DNA from: JALOLV01 sp046295175
GTDB taxonomy: Bacteria > Bacteroidota > Bacteroidia > Cytophagales > Spirosomataceae
Length of the DNA stretch: 64,000 nucleotides
Direction of reading: 5' to 3'
Assembly (NCBI GenBank): GCA_046295175.1
Contig: JBKBNY010000001.1
Coordinates: 744,001-808,000 of the forward strand
Under the pieces are notes generated by a model that saw only the letters and a list, made by a program, of their open reading frames with translations, had not been told where the DNA came from and did no database searches. Numbering within the stretch: the first letter of the stretch is position 1; each line of letters starts with the position of its first letter. The translations under genes and the position numbers were made by a program. Below, piece after piece: positions 27,156 to 34,835 of the stretch.

Positions 27156-27163
27156 CAAAATTA
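27156..27163 (-). promoter_or_regulatory. Possible -7 box (TAATTTTG) of gltX
   Basis: Exact TAnnTTTG match on the minus strand about 62 bases before the gltX start. No clear -33 TTG. Confidence 0.4.
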
Positions 27164-27260
27164 CAACCAATTTTGTAGAATATGTAGAATTACGAAAAGA
27201 TTAAAATAACATGTTAATATACAACTTATGTTATTTTGCGGATTAATGCTTGATACAATC

Positions 27261-27776
27261 CTAACCCTTCGGTTTTTTATACAAAGGTACTGTGCTGCAA
27301 GGCTCACCAAACATTAGGCTCTGTACATAAGGTTTTAGTTGTCGGCTGATTTCGACGTAAGCCGCTATCGGAACATCTACTTTGCTGCATCCTTTCACGA
27401 CAACTCTCTTACCCTCGTATTCGGCATAATTGATTTTTGAAAGTGCTTCTTCGTAGATTTTGCGTTCTAAATCTTCGAGGTTTCCGAAAACAAACATATT
27501 GGCGTGTGACTCTAAATGGAGAGCTACGAGCATATATGCCCAAGTTGGTACAATAGCATCTTCGGTGCAGGTAATTGCCACGTTTTTGCCAGCGTATTGG
27601 CTCCAATCGTGGGTTTTTAAGAATTCTCTGAAATCTTTTTCTTTCAGAATCAAACCCATAAATAGGTTATCTTTGAGGTCATATACAACCCTTTCTCCTG
27701 CGTGATAAAAATCTTCTAAATCTAACGATACCAAGCCGCTATTGGCTACTCTATTGACGATTGCTTCTTCGACCAT
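27261..27776 (-). CDS. DUF2480 family protein
   Basis: 171 residues, cytoplasmic, no signal. It matches the DUF2480 family confined to Bacteroidota: EEAIVNRVANSGLVSLDLEDFY at the start, DWSQYAGKNVAITCTEDAIVP in the middle and VVVKGCSKVDVPIAAYVEI near the end. The function of the family is unknown. It follows the membrane protein gene by 39 bases on the same strand and is likely co-transcribed with it. Confidence 0.88.
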   Translation of the reverse strand: MVEEAIVNRVANSGLVSLDLEDFYHAGERVVYDLKDNLFMGLILKEKDFREFLKTHDWSQYAGKNVAITCTEDAIVPTWAYMLVALHLESHANMFVFGNLEDLERKIYEEALSKINYAEYEGKRVVVKGCSKVDVPIAAYVEISRQLKPYVQSLMFGEPCSTVPLYKKPKG

Positions 27777-27815
27777 TGCTAAAACATTTACTGGAAATTT
27801 CCTACGATTACAACG

Positions 27816-28754
27816 TTATTCGGTATCAGAAAGTTTATTTTCAGAATCGTTGATGTCTAAATCGGTAGCTTCTTCGACAATGGGTTGCGGAATTACTTTG
27901 ATAGGAATCGGTTTTAAGGCATAATACTGGCAGGCATTGCCCATCATCCAATTGCGGATGTAAATTCGTCCAAAGATAAAGGCTTGCTGAATAACAAACA
28001 TCACAGCAATCAACAGCCCCGAAACCATTCCGATGTAGGCATCGAGCAGTAAATAAAGAGCCGATAAAACTATGAAAATGCCAATCATTATCCAGTAAAT
28101 CCCTACGGCTTTGAAGTTTTTGAATACATACGCAAAGGCATCAATGAAGGCATCCCAAACACCCGATTGATTGCGATAAATGATGATTTTGGCAAAATCT
28201 CCGATATTCAGAACCAAAGTCATTAAGAATATCCAAATCATGAAAGGAATCAACAGAGCAAAGAAATAGGTGCGTTCGTTACCGCCTTCGGCGATGAGTG
28301 CAAAAACAAAGAAAATTAGTCCGCCCAAAAACACCACAATCAAAAACATGATGAGTTGTATCAAGAAGAGCAGTAGATACCTCAGAAAATAATCTTTGCT
28401 ATCTTTCAGAAAATCGCTTATTCTAAAATCTTCGTTTGCTTTGCAATATTTACCGATGATTCCGCCCGCAAAAAACAGATTCAAAATAAAATAAACTAAT
28501 CCTAAAATTGATGCAATCGGAATGAGGCTTCGTAGGGTTTTACCACTTTGTCGCATAAAGTCGCTAAAAGTTGCAAAATCAAAGTCATTGAGGAGTTTAT
28601 CTAATTCCATCGAATGATTGGCTTCTTTTTCGAGCTGCCAATACATCTGCGGAGCGATAATTAATCCAAAAATCAGGTTGATAACAAATATAAATAAGCT
28701 CATTTGCCAATGGCGAGCCGTAAGTCTAAATGCAATTTGTATAATGGTTAGCAT
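27816..28754 (-). CDS. Polytopic membrane protein, function unknown
   Basis: 312 residues from MLTIIQIAFRLTARHWQMSLF. The start eight codons upstream (28778) overlaps the -7 box and is rejected. About six hydrophobic segments (near residues 18-40, 80-110, 135-165, 175-200, 225-250, 255-280), with a charged, Asp/Glu-rich cytoplasmic tail (EEATDLDINDSENKLSDTE). I do not recognise a family. It shares general layout, but no clear sequence motif, with the membrane protein at 1552. First gene of a probable two-gene unit with DUF2480. Confidence 0.75.
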   Translation of the reverse strand: MLTIIQIAFRLTARHWQMSLFIFVINLIFGLIIAPQMYWQLEKEANHSMELDKLLNDFDFATFSDFMRQSGKTLRSLIPIASILGLVYFILNLFFAGGIIGKYCKANEDFRISDFLKDSKDYFLRYLLLFLIQLIMFLIVVFLGGLIFFVFALIAEGGNERTYFFALLIPFMIWIFLMTLVLNIGDFAKIIIYRNQSGVWDAFIDAFAYVFKNFKAVGIYWIMIGIFIVLSALYLLLDAYIGMVSGLLIAVMFVIQQAFIFGRIYIRNWMMGNACQYYALKPIPIKVIPQPIVEEATDLDINDSENKLSDTE

Positions 28755-28775
28755 ATTGGTATTTTGAAAAACTGA

Positions 28776-28807
28776 CAAAAGTACAACTTTAGCAACTGAA
28801 TCGGCAA
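28776..28807 (-). promoter_or_regulatory. Promoter: TTG, 21-base spacer, TACTTTTG
   Basis: Minus-strand TACTTTTG (28776-28783) with TTG at 28805-28807 fits the Bacteroidota -33/-7 promoter. It places transcription start just ahead of the ATG at 28754. Confidence 0.55.
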
Positions 28808-28881
28808 GCGTTATAGAATAATTCTCTTGGATTCTTTAGCTAAAGTCGTACTTCTGTCGGCCAACTTTTATGAAAACCGTA

Positions 28882-30600
28882 TTACAAATTACCTTTTCTA
28901 AACTCATCGGCAGCGTAGTTTGCTGCACGAGCCGTGATTGCCATAAAAGTAAGCGATGGGTTCTGGGTCGAGTTGGTTGTCATACAAGCACCATCGGTTA
29001 CAAATACGTTTTTGCAATTATGCAGCTGATTCCATTTATTGAGCTGCGAAGTTTTAGGGTCTTTACCCATGCGTACGCCGCCCATTTCGTGGATGTCGAG
29101 TCCGGGTGCTTTTTCGGGTTTATCGTGCGTTTTGATATTTTTGAAACCCGCCAAAGTGTACATTTCGGTCAATTGCTCGTGGAAATCCTTAATCATCTTT
29201 TCGTCGTTATCATCATACGCCACCGAGATTTTTAATTGCGGAATCCCCCATAGGTCGGTTAATTTATCATCCAAAGCCACAAAATTACTTTCTTTCGGAA
29301 TCGTCTCGCCCATAAAGTGCGAGCCAACTCGCCAGTTTCCGTATTTGGTTTGTCCCAAACTATTTTTTAGGTCTTCGCCAATTCCCGAAGTATCATTGTA
29401 GGTCATGCGGCTGGCACTAAAACCGGCGGCATAACCACGCAAAAAGTCGGTTTCTTGCTTGAAAACATTGCGGAATCGAGGAATATAACTTCCGTTGGGG
29501 CGGATACCTTCCGTTTTTGTATCCATGTACCCTTCGTATTCTCCCGAAATCGTTGTTCTGAAATTATGGAACGAAATCGCCTTACCCAAAAGACCATTAT
29601 CATTACCCAAACCATTCGGAAAACGATTTGATTTTGAATTCAATAATATCAAATTTGTATTGAGCGTAGCGGCATTCAAGAAGATAACACGAGCGTAATA
29701 TTCTACCATTTCTTTGGTATTGGCATCAATCACACGCACGCCCGTAGCTTTACCTTTTTGTTCATCATAAATAACCGAATGTACAACCGAGTCGGGCCTT
29801 AGCGTTAGTTTACCCGACTTCAATGCCCACGGAATTGTAGATGAATTACTGCTAAAATATCCGCCAAACGGACACCCACGCTGACAAAGGTTACGGTGCT
29901 GACATTTGCCCCTACCCTGCTGTAAATGAATGGGTTGTGGCTTGGTAAGATGGGCACAACGACCAATGATTACTGGGCGAGAACCTTTGTATTGTTTAGC
30001 CATTTGTTGCGTAAAATGCTTCTCGACACAAGATTGCTCGTGCGGCGGCAGAAACACACCATCGGGAAGTTGCGGCAAGCCATCTTTATTGCCCGAAATC
30101 CCCGCAAAACGCTCAACGTAACTGTACCACGGAGCAATGTCGTTGTAGCCAATCGGCCATTCTACAGCAAAGCCATCGCGGGCTGGGCCATCGAAATCGT
30201 ACTGCGACCAACGCTGCGTACCTCTGGCCCACATCAGAGACTTACCCCCTACTTGGTAGCCACGAATCCAGTCGAATGGCTTTTCTTGTACGTATGGATG
30301 CTCGGCATCTTTTACAAAAAAATGAGCGGCGTCTTCGTTGAAAGCATAACAACGACTCGCAATCGGGTTAGCATCTTTTAATGCCTTCGGGATTTGCCCC
30401 AAATGTTCAAATTCCCATGGTTGCATCAACGTAGTCGGATAATCTTTGATATGCTCTACATTGCGTCCGCGTTCGAGCAGAAGCGTGCGTAAGCCTTTGC
30501 CCGTCAGCTCTTTGGCAGCCCATCCGCCACTAATCCCCGACCCTACAACAATGGCATCGAAGGTGCGGTCTTTGATTGAATCTATATTTAAAAATGACAT
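28882..30600 (-). CDS. GMC-family FAD oxidoreductase
   Basis: 572 residues. The dinucleotide-binding loop is VVGSGISGGWAAKEL near residue 18, followed by LLLERGR; the Cys cluster CQHRNLCQRGCPFGG near 230 and the C-terminal GACMTTNSTQNPSLTFMAI are typical of the gluconate/glucose dehydrogenase branch. It oxidises an alcohol or sugar with FAD. It has no signal peptide itself; the upstream Tat-signal subunit (30726) may carry it across the membrane. No cytochrome c subunit is adjacent. The substrate is open. Confidence 0.88.
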   Translation of the reverse strand: MSFLNIDSIKDRTFDAIVVGSGISGGWAAKELTGKGLRTLLLERGRNVEHIKDYPTTLMQPWEFEHLGQIPKALKDANPIASRCYAFNEDAAHFFVKDAEHPYVQEKPFDWIRGYQVGGKSLMWARGTQRWSQYDFDGPARDGFAVEWPIGYNDIAPWYSYVERFAGISGNKDGLPQLPDGVFLPPHEQSCVEKHFTQQMAKQYKGSRPVIIGRCAHLTKPQPIHLQQGRGKCQHRNLCQRGCPFGGYFSSNSSTIPWALKSGKLTLRPDSVVHSVIYDEQKGKATGVRVIDANTKEMVEYYARVIFLNAATLNTNLILLNSKSNRFPNGLGNDNGLLGKAISFHNFRTTISGEYEGYMDTKTEGIRPNGSYIPRFRNVFKQETDFLRGYAAGFSASRMTYNDTSGIGEDLKNSLGQTKYGNWRVGSHFMGETIPKESNFVALDDKLTDLWGIPQLKISVAYDDNDEKMIKDFHEQLTEMYTLAGFKNIKTHDKPEKAPGLDIHEMGGVRMGKDPKTSQLNKWNQLHNCKNVFVTDGACMTTNSTQNPSLTFMAITARAANYAADEFRKGNL

Positions 30601-30636
30601 TTTTCGTTCGTAGTTTTGTTATTGGTTTTGTTTGAT

Positions 30637-30669
30637 AACGCTGACAGGGTTCAAAACCCTGTCAGCGTT
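30637..30669. repeat. Perfect palindrome, 15-bp arms, 3-nt centre (CTGACAGGG type, copy 1)
   Basis: AACGCTGACAGGGTT-CAA-AACCCTGTCAGCGTT, in the gap between the two dehydrogenase genes. The core matches 51006-51038. Confidence 0.8.
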
Positions 30670-30725
30670 GCTCACTGAACATGGTTTTACCCCAAAACAT
30701 TATATCAATCTTTTGAATAGTTTGA

Positions 30726-31238
30726 TTATTTCTTAATCGGCACGCAGCCGTGAAAGAATCCGGGAGCCATGTTGTAATTAGCTACATTATTTAAGTAGTA
30801 TTCTGAGTTTGTATAACCTCTGATTGTCAGGTTTTTTACCATATCGGCAAAACGTTTGGTTGATGAATCGCTGCTCAATTTCAAGAAAACATCGGTTCTC
30901 TGTTTTGTATCGCACGAAACAAATGGCTTACCATAAGCACTTTGTGCAAATTCATCGGTTATGGCTAATCCAGTATTTAAGCTTTTTTGAGCGGCCTCGT
31001 CGTAGCAATCATTGACCATTCGCATCACAAACTGATGAATTTTTAGAGATTTTGCTCCCGGAGTAGAAGTTTCGGGAATAATCGTTTCAACGATTTCGGC
31101 AAGCAATGCTTCGTTACTAACTGATAGATTTGCGGCTTGACCAACCGATTCGGGAGTCCAGCCCGAAGCCCAAGCAGGCAAACTCGCCAGTCCGCCAAAA
31201 GCCATTGTGAGGCTTTTTATCGCAGAGCGTCTTTTCAT
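30726..31238 (-). CDS. Gluconate 2-dehydrogenase subunit 3-like protein
   Basis: 170 residues with a Tat-type leader (MKRRSAIKSLTMAFGGLASL, AWA cleavage). The body matches the small subunit 3 family: SNEALLAEIVETIIPETSTP, then GAKSLKIHQFVMRMVNDC and a final GCVPIK. In such systems the small subunit with the twin-arginine signal exports the GMC catalytic subunit. It is 125 bases upstream of the GMC gene on the same strand, which supports one complex. It is divergent from the TetR gene. Confidence 0.87.
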   Translation of the reverse strand: MKRRSAIKSLTMAFGGLASLPAWASGWTPESVGQAANLSVSNEALLAEIVETIIPETSTPGAKSLKIHQFVMRMVNDCYDEAAQKSLNTGLAITDEFAQSAYGKPFVSCDTKQRTDVFLKLSSDSSTKRFADMVKNLTIRGYTNSEYYLNNVANYNMAPGFFHGCVPIKK

Positions 31239-31380
31239 AATTGATTTAAGGTTGAATTAATTGAAGGTTTTGTTAAGTAATAACTTGTAAATATACAAAA
31301 GGACTCGAAATTAAGAAGTATCAATACATCTTTTGTGTCTATCAATAGAAAAATCAATTTAATTATTTTAAAAATAAACA

Positions 31381-31398
31381 AACATTCATTTATATTTG
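31381..31398 (+). promoter_or_regulatory. tetR-type gene promoter with operator-like half repeat
   Basis: TATATTTG (31391-31398) is an exact -7 box 9 bases before the ATG at 31407. It overlaps the edge of AACATTCATTTA (31381-31392), whose complement TAAATGAATGTT reappears at 32015-32026 before the MFS gene. Binding of the TetR protein at both places is the simplest explanation. Confidence 0.55.
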
Positions 31399-31406
31399 CG
31401 AACAAA

Positions 31407-31997
31407 ATGAGAACGAGAGACGAAAACAAAGAATCTATTGTAAGGCAAAAAGCCCTCGAAATGCTTGTAAACGAGGGTTTTGATGGCTTCAGCATGCAAA
31501 AACTCGCCAAAGCGGCGGGGGTCTCGCCTGCTACTTTGTATATTTATTATAAAGACAAAGAAGATTTAATTGTTCGGCTGGGTATCGAAGAAGGCAAAAA
31601 AATGGTCGAAGATACATTGGTAAATTTTGACCCCAGTATGAGTTTTGAACAAGGATTACGGATTCAATGGCAAAACCGAGCAAAACACTGGCTCGAAAAT
31701 CCGATAGAATCTCGTTTTTTTGAACAACTCAAACACACACCTTATCGTGAAAAAATCGTGGGTGGTTTTCATGATAGGCTAAAAGAGAAGATGGGTCAAT
31801 TCATCAAAAATGCCATCGCCAATAACGAACTAAAACCTATGCCAATTGAAGTTTTTTGGTCGGTTGCATACGCCCCGCTTTATACATTAATCAACTTCCA
31901 TTTTGAAGGTCGAAGCATCGGCGGAAGGCCTTTTGTTTGGCAAGATGAATTGATGGAACAAGCCCTACAACTTGTTTTGAAGGCATTTAAGCCTTAA
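31407..31997 (+). CDS. TetR-family transcriptional regulator
   Basis: 196 residues from MRTRDENKESIVRQKALEML; the 24-residue extension runs through the promoter. The N-terminal helix-turn-helix is FDGFSMQKLAKAAGVSPATLYIYYKDKEDL (residues 26-55). The C-terminal ligand domain is of the kind where HWLENPIESRFFEQ precedes a long helix. It probably represses itself and the downstream transporter, since both upstream regions carry the same sequence. The inducer is unknown. Confidence 0.92.
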   Translation: MRTRDENKESIVRQKALEMLVNEGFDGFSMQKLAKAAGVSPATLYIYYKDKEDLIVRLGIEEGKKMVEDTLVNFDPSMSFEQGLRIQWQNRAKHWLENPIESRFFEQLKHTPYREKIVGGFHDRLKEKMGQFIKNAIANNELKPMPIEVFWSVAYAPLYTLINFHFEGRSIGGRPFVWQDELMEQALQLVLKAFKP

Positions 31998-32014
31998 TTT
32001 TTATAGTTTATTAA

Positions 32015-32030
32015 TAAATGAATGTTCATT
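32015..32030 (+). promoter_or_regulatory. Operator-like inverted repeat before the MFS gene
   Basis: AATGAA-TG-TTCATT at 32017-32030, 18 bases before the MFS ATG. TAAATGAATGTT (32015-32026) is shared with the tetR promoter in reverse. Confidence 0.55.
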
Positions 32031-32047
32031 AATATTTTCAAATCATA

Positions 32048-33280
32048 ATGCAAAAAGAAAAGATTTTTACGCCATATCAGGCTTTTGTGATAGCCATTTT
32101 AGCAATTTTACAATTTACCATTATCCTTGACTTTATGGTGCTTTCGCCGCTTGGGGCGATTCTGATGCCTACACTCAAAATCAGCACTTCGCAGTTTGGT
32201 TTGGTGGTGTCGGCTTATGCGTTTAGTGCTGGAGCATCGGGCTTATTGGCGGCTGGTTTTGCCGATAAATTCGACCGAAAGAAGTTTTTGATGTTTTTCT
32301 ACACTGGCTTTTTGGCGGGTACACTTCTCTGTGCCATTGCCCCTACCTACGAGTTCTTGCTGGCGGCTCGCATCATAACGGGTATTTTTGGAGGTGTTAT
32401 TGGTTCGGTAAGTTTTGCGATTATCACCGATTTATTCAAAGTTGAAGTGCGAGGACGAGTAATGGGGTTTGTTCAGATGGCTTTTGGTGCAAGCCAGATT
32501 TTGGGTTTACCAATTGGTTTGATGCTCGCCAACAAATTTGGGTGGCACTCGCCATTCTGGATGATTGTCATCTTTGGGGTTTTGGTCGGAATTGTCATCT
32601 GGTTTTACATGAAACCAGTCAGCGAACACCTCAAATTACAGAAAGACTATAATGCCCTCCAGCACCTCACCAAAACGGTTTCGACTCCACTTTATGTCAG
32701 AGGATTTTTAGGTACAGTTCTTTTGGCTACGGGAGGTTTTATGATGATGCCATTCGGAAGTGCATTTAGTACCAATAATCTCGGACTTACACTCGACCAA
32801 TTACCCATTTTATACCTCGTTACGGGTGCATTTAGCATAGTTTTGGGGCCTTTGATTGGTCGATTCAGCGATAAAATTGGCAAATTCCAAATGTTTACGA
32901 TTGGTACAATGATAGCCCTCATTACAGTTGGCATCTACACCCATTTGGGCATTACCCCGCTTTGGATTTGTATCATCGTCAATGTCGTTTTGTTTACTGG
33001 TATCAATGCCCGCATGATTTCGGCATCGGCACTTACTTCGGCAATTCCGTCGCCGCAAGACCGTGGAGCGTACATGAGTATCAATTCGTCTATTCAGCAG
33101 ATTTCGGGCGGAATCGCCTCTTTTATAGCAGGGTTGATTGTGGTACAAACTCCAAGTGGTTTTCTCGAAAGATACGATGTTTTAGGCTATGCAGTCATCG
33201 GAAGTATGGTTGTGGCGTTGGTAATTATTTATTGGCTGGATAGACATCTAAAGAAAAACCAAAGAAGCAGGGCCGTTTGA
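32048..33280 (+). CDS. MFS transporter
   Basis: 410 residues with twelve hydrophobic segments. The signature loop GFADKFDRKKFLMFFY follows helix 2, and an MFS motif RGRVMGFVQMAFGASQ is after helix 4-5; LGPLIGRFSDKIGKFQMF repeats the signature in the second half. It falls in the drug/sugar efflux group. The pairing with TetR, 50 bases apart, suggests an inducible efflux pump. The substrate cannot be read. Confidence 0.9.
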   Translation: MQKEKIFTPYQAFVIAILAILQFTIILDFMVLSPLGAILMPTLKISTSQFGLVVSAYAFSAGASGLLAAGFADKFDRKKFLMFFYTGFLAGTLLCAIAPTYEFLLAARIITGIFGGVIGSVSFAIITDLFKVEVRGRVMGFVQMAFGASQILGLPIGLMLANKFGWHSPFWMIVIFGVLVGIVIWFYMKPVSEHLKLQKDYNALQHLTKTVSTPLYVRGFLGTVLLATGGFMMMPFGSAFSTNNLGLTLDQLPILYLVTGAFSIVLGPLIGRFSDKIGKFQMFTIGTMIALITVGIYTHLGITPLWICIIVNVVLFTGINARMISASALTSAIPSPQDRGAYMSINSSIQQISGGIASFIAGLIVVQTPSGFLERYDVLGYAVIGSMVVALVIIYWLDRHLKKNQRSRAV

Positions 33281-33314
33281 GAGCAAAATCCAAGATTATA
33301 GATTAATTTTGGCG

Positions 33315-34688
33315 ATGCTTCTCGAAAAATTCAAAACATACGCCCAAACGCTTTTTGAGCCAAACGAAAAAATCTTGCTGACAATCAGTGGCGGCAAAGA
33401 TTCGGTCGTGATGTTTGATTTATTTCTAAAGGCTGGTTATAGATTTGGGGTTGCACATTGCAATTTTCAATTACGTGGTGATGACTCAATAGGCGATGAA
33501 GAATTTGTAAAGCAATTGGCTCACAATCAAGGTATTGACTTTCATTCGATTCGATTCAACACCAAAGAATTTGCCCATCAAAAAGCCATTTCGACTCAAA
33601 TGGCGGCTCGTGAGTTGCGTTATGAATGGTTCGAGAAAATCAGAATTGAGTTTGGCTATGATTCAATCGCAACGGCTCATCACCTCAATGACAACATCGA
33701 GACGATTCTGCTAAATCTTACCAAAGGTACTGGCGTTGCAGGTCTAAGGGGTATCCAAGCCAAAAATGGAAATATCATTCGTCCGCTACTTTTTGCAACG
33801 AGAGCCGAGATTGACGATTATATTTCGGCAAATAATCTGACTTGGCGAGAAGATAGCTCAAATGCCTCAACCGATTATCAGCGAAATCTACTTCGACACG
33901 AGGTTATCCCGATTTTAAAAAGGATTAATCCCAATCTCGAAGAGACATTCAGCCGAAACATCGACCGATTCCAAGACCTCGAAATGGCATTTCAGAAGAA
34001 TCTCAATTACTTCAAAACGACGGTTTTGAGAAAAGAAGGCGATACGGTATTCATCAAAATACCTAATTTAAAATACTGGCAATCAGTCACTTACCTACTC
34101 GAAGAAACCCTCAAAGAATATGGTTTCAATTATCAACAAGTAAAAGATATTGAACATTCGCTGCACGGGCATTCGGGTAAACAATTCTTCTCTCCTACTC
34201 ATATTTTGGTCAAAGACCGTGAAGATTTGGTCATCAGCCAACGCACCGAAGACGATTTTGAGGAAGTCATTATACCTCACCCTAAATCCTTCTCCTCTGA
34301 GGAGAGGGACTTTTCTAAAATACCCACCCCATCGGGGGAGGGTTGGGCGACCGTCGCTACGAAGGGGTTCTACATCCTCGAAATAGCCTTGCCAAGCAAT
34401 CGCTATCCTTCTGAAATTGAGCCACAGAGATTCGATTTTGATAAAATTAAATTCCCGCTTACGCTTCGTAAATGGCAGCAAGGCGATTGGTTTATTCCGC
34501 TCGGAATGAAAGGCAAAAAGAAAATCAGCGATTACCTAATCGACCGTAAGATTCCGCTTCATCTAAAAAAAGTTATATTTACACTCACCTCTGGCGATAG
34601 CATCATCTGGGTTGTCGGTCATCGTATTGATGATAGATTCAAGATTACTCCTTCTACCAAACGAGTCTTAGAGATTCGTATCCGTTAG
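33315..34688 (+). CDS. tilS: tRNA(Ile)-lysidine synthase, with in-frame repeat insert
   Basis: 457 residues from MLLEKFKTYAQ (a TTG two codons earlier is the only other start). It attaches lysine to C34 of tRNA-Ile so that AUA is read as Ile. The PP-loop is LLTISGGKDSVVMFDLF near residue 20, with TAHHLNDNIETILLNLTKG near 117 and the C-terminal LRKWQQGDWFIPLGMKGKKKISDYLID. Residues about 320-352 (from PHPKSFSSEERD to ATVATKG) derive from two palindromic elements placed head to head and separate the central and C-terminal domains. No frameshift; the gene is essential in bacteria, so it is presumably active. Confidence 0.94.
   Translation: MLLEKFKTYAQTLFEPNEKILLTISGGKDSVVMFDLFLKAGYRFGVAHCNFQLRGDDSIGDEEFVKQLAHNQGIDFHSIRFNTKEFAHQKAISTQMAARELRYEWFEKIRIEFGYDSIATAHHLNDNIETILLNLTKGTGVAGLRGIQAKNGNIIRPLLFATRAEIDDYISANNLTWREDSSNASTDYQRNLLRHEVIPILKRINPNLEETFSRNIDRFQDLEMAFQKNLNYFKTTVLRKEGDTVFIKIPNLKYWQSVTYLLEETLKEYGFNYQQVKDIEHSLHGHSGKQFFSPTHILVKDREDLVISQRTEDDFEEVIIPHPKSFSSEERDFSKIPTPSGEGWATVATKGFYILEIALPSNRYPSEIEPQRFDFDKIKFPLTLRKWQQGDWFIPLGMKGKKKISDYLIDRKIPLHLKKVIFTLTSGDSIIWVVGHRIDDRFKITPSTKRVLEIRIR
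34274..34370 (+). repeat. Two palindromic elements, inserted in frame inside tilS
   Basis: 34274-34309 is the inverted TTTAGG-tail element (31 of 36 bases match 16853-16888). 34325-34370 is a GGGCGACCGTCGC-tail element with hairpin CCACCCC-ATCG-GGGGAGG (one mismatch). The second is translated in the same frame as in trpD, giving ATVAT in both proteins. Confidence 0.8.
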
Positions 34689-34835
34689 ATTATTTTATTA
34701 CTGATTATCAATGAATTAACAATTAACAATAAAAAACCACTCTATTTTGGCATGGTTTTCGATACACTGTTTTGTGTATAAGAAAAAAACCGAATAACCC
34801 AGCGTATAAAGATTATAATTAAAATGCTTTCGTCC

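Noticed and set aside
33304..33311. TAATTTTG as the tilS promoter
   Set aside because: It matches the -7 box but would place the start of transcription at or past the ATG at 33315; co-transcription from the MFS gene 35 bases upstream is at least as likely.
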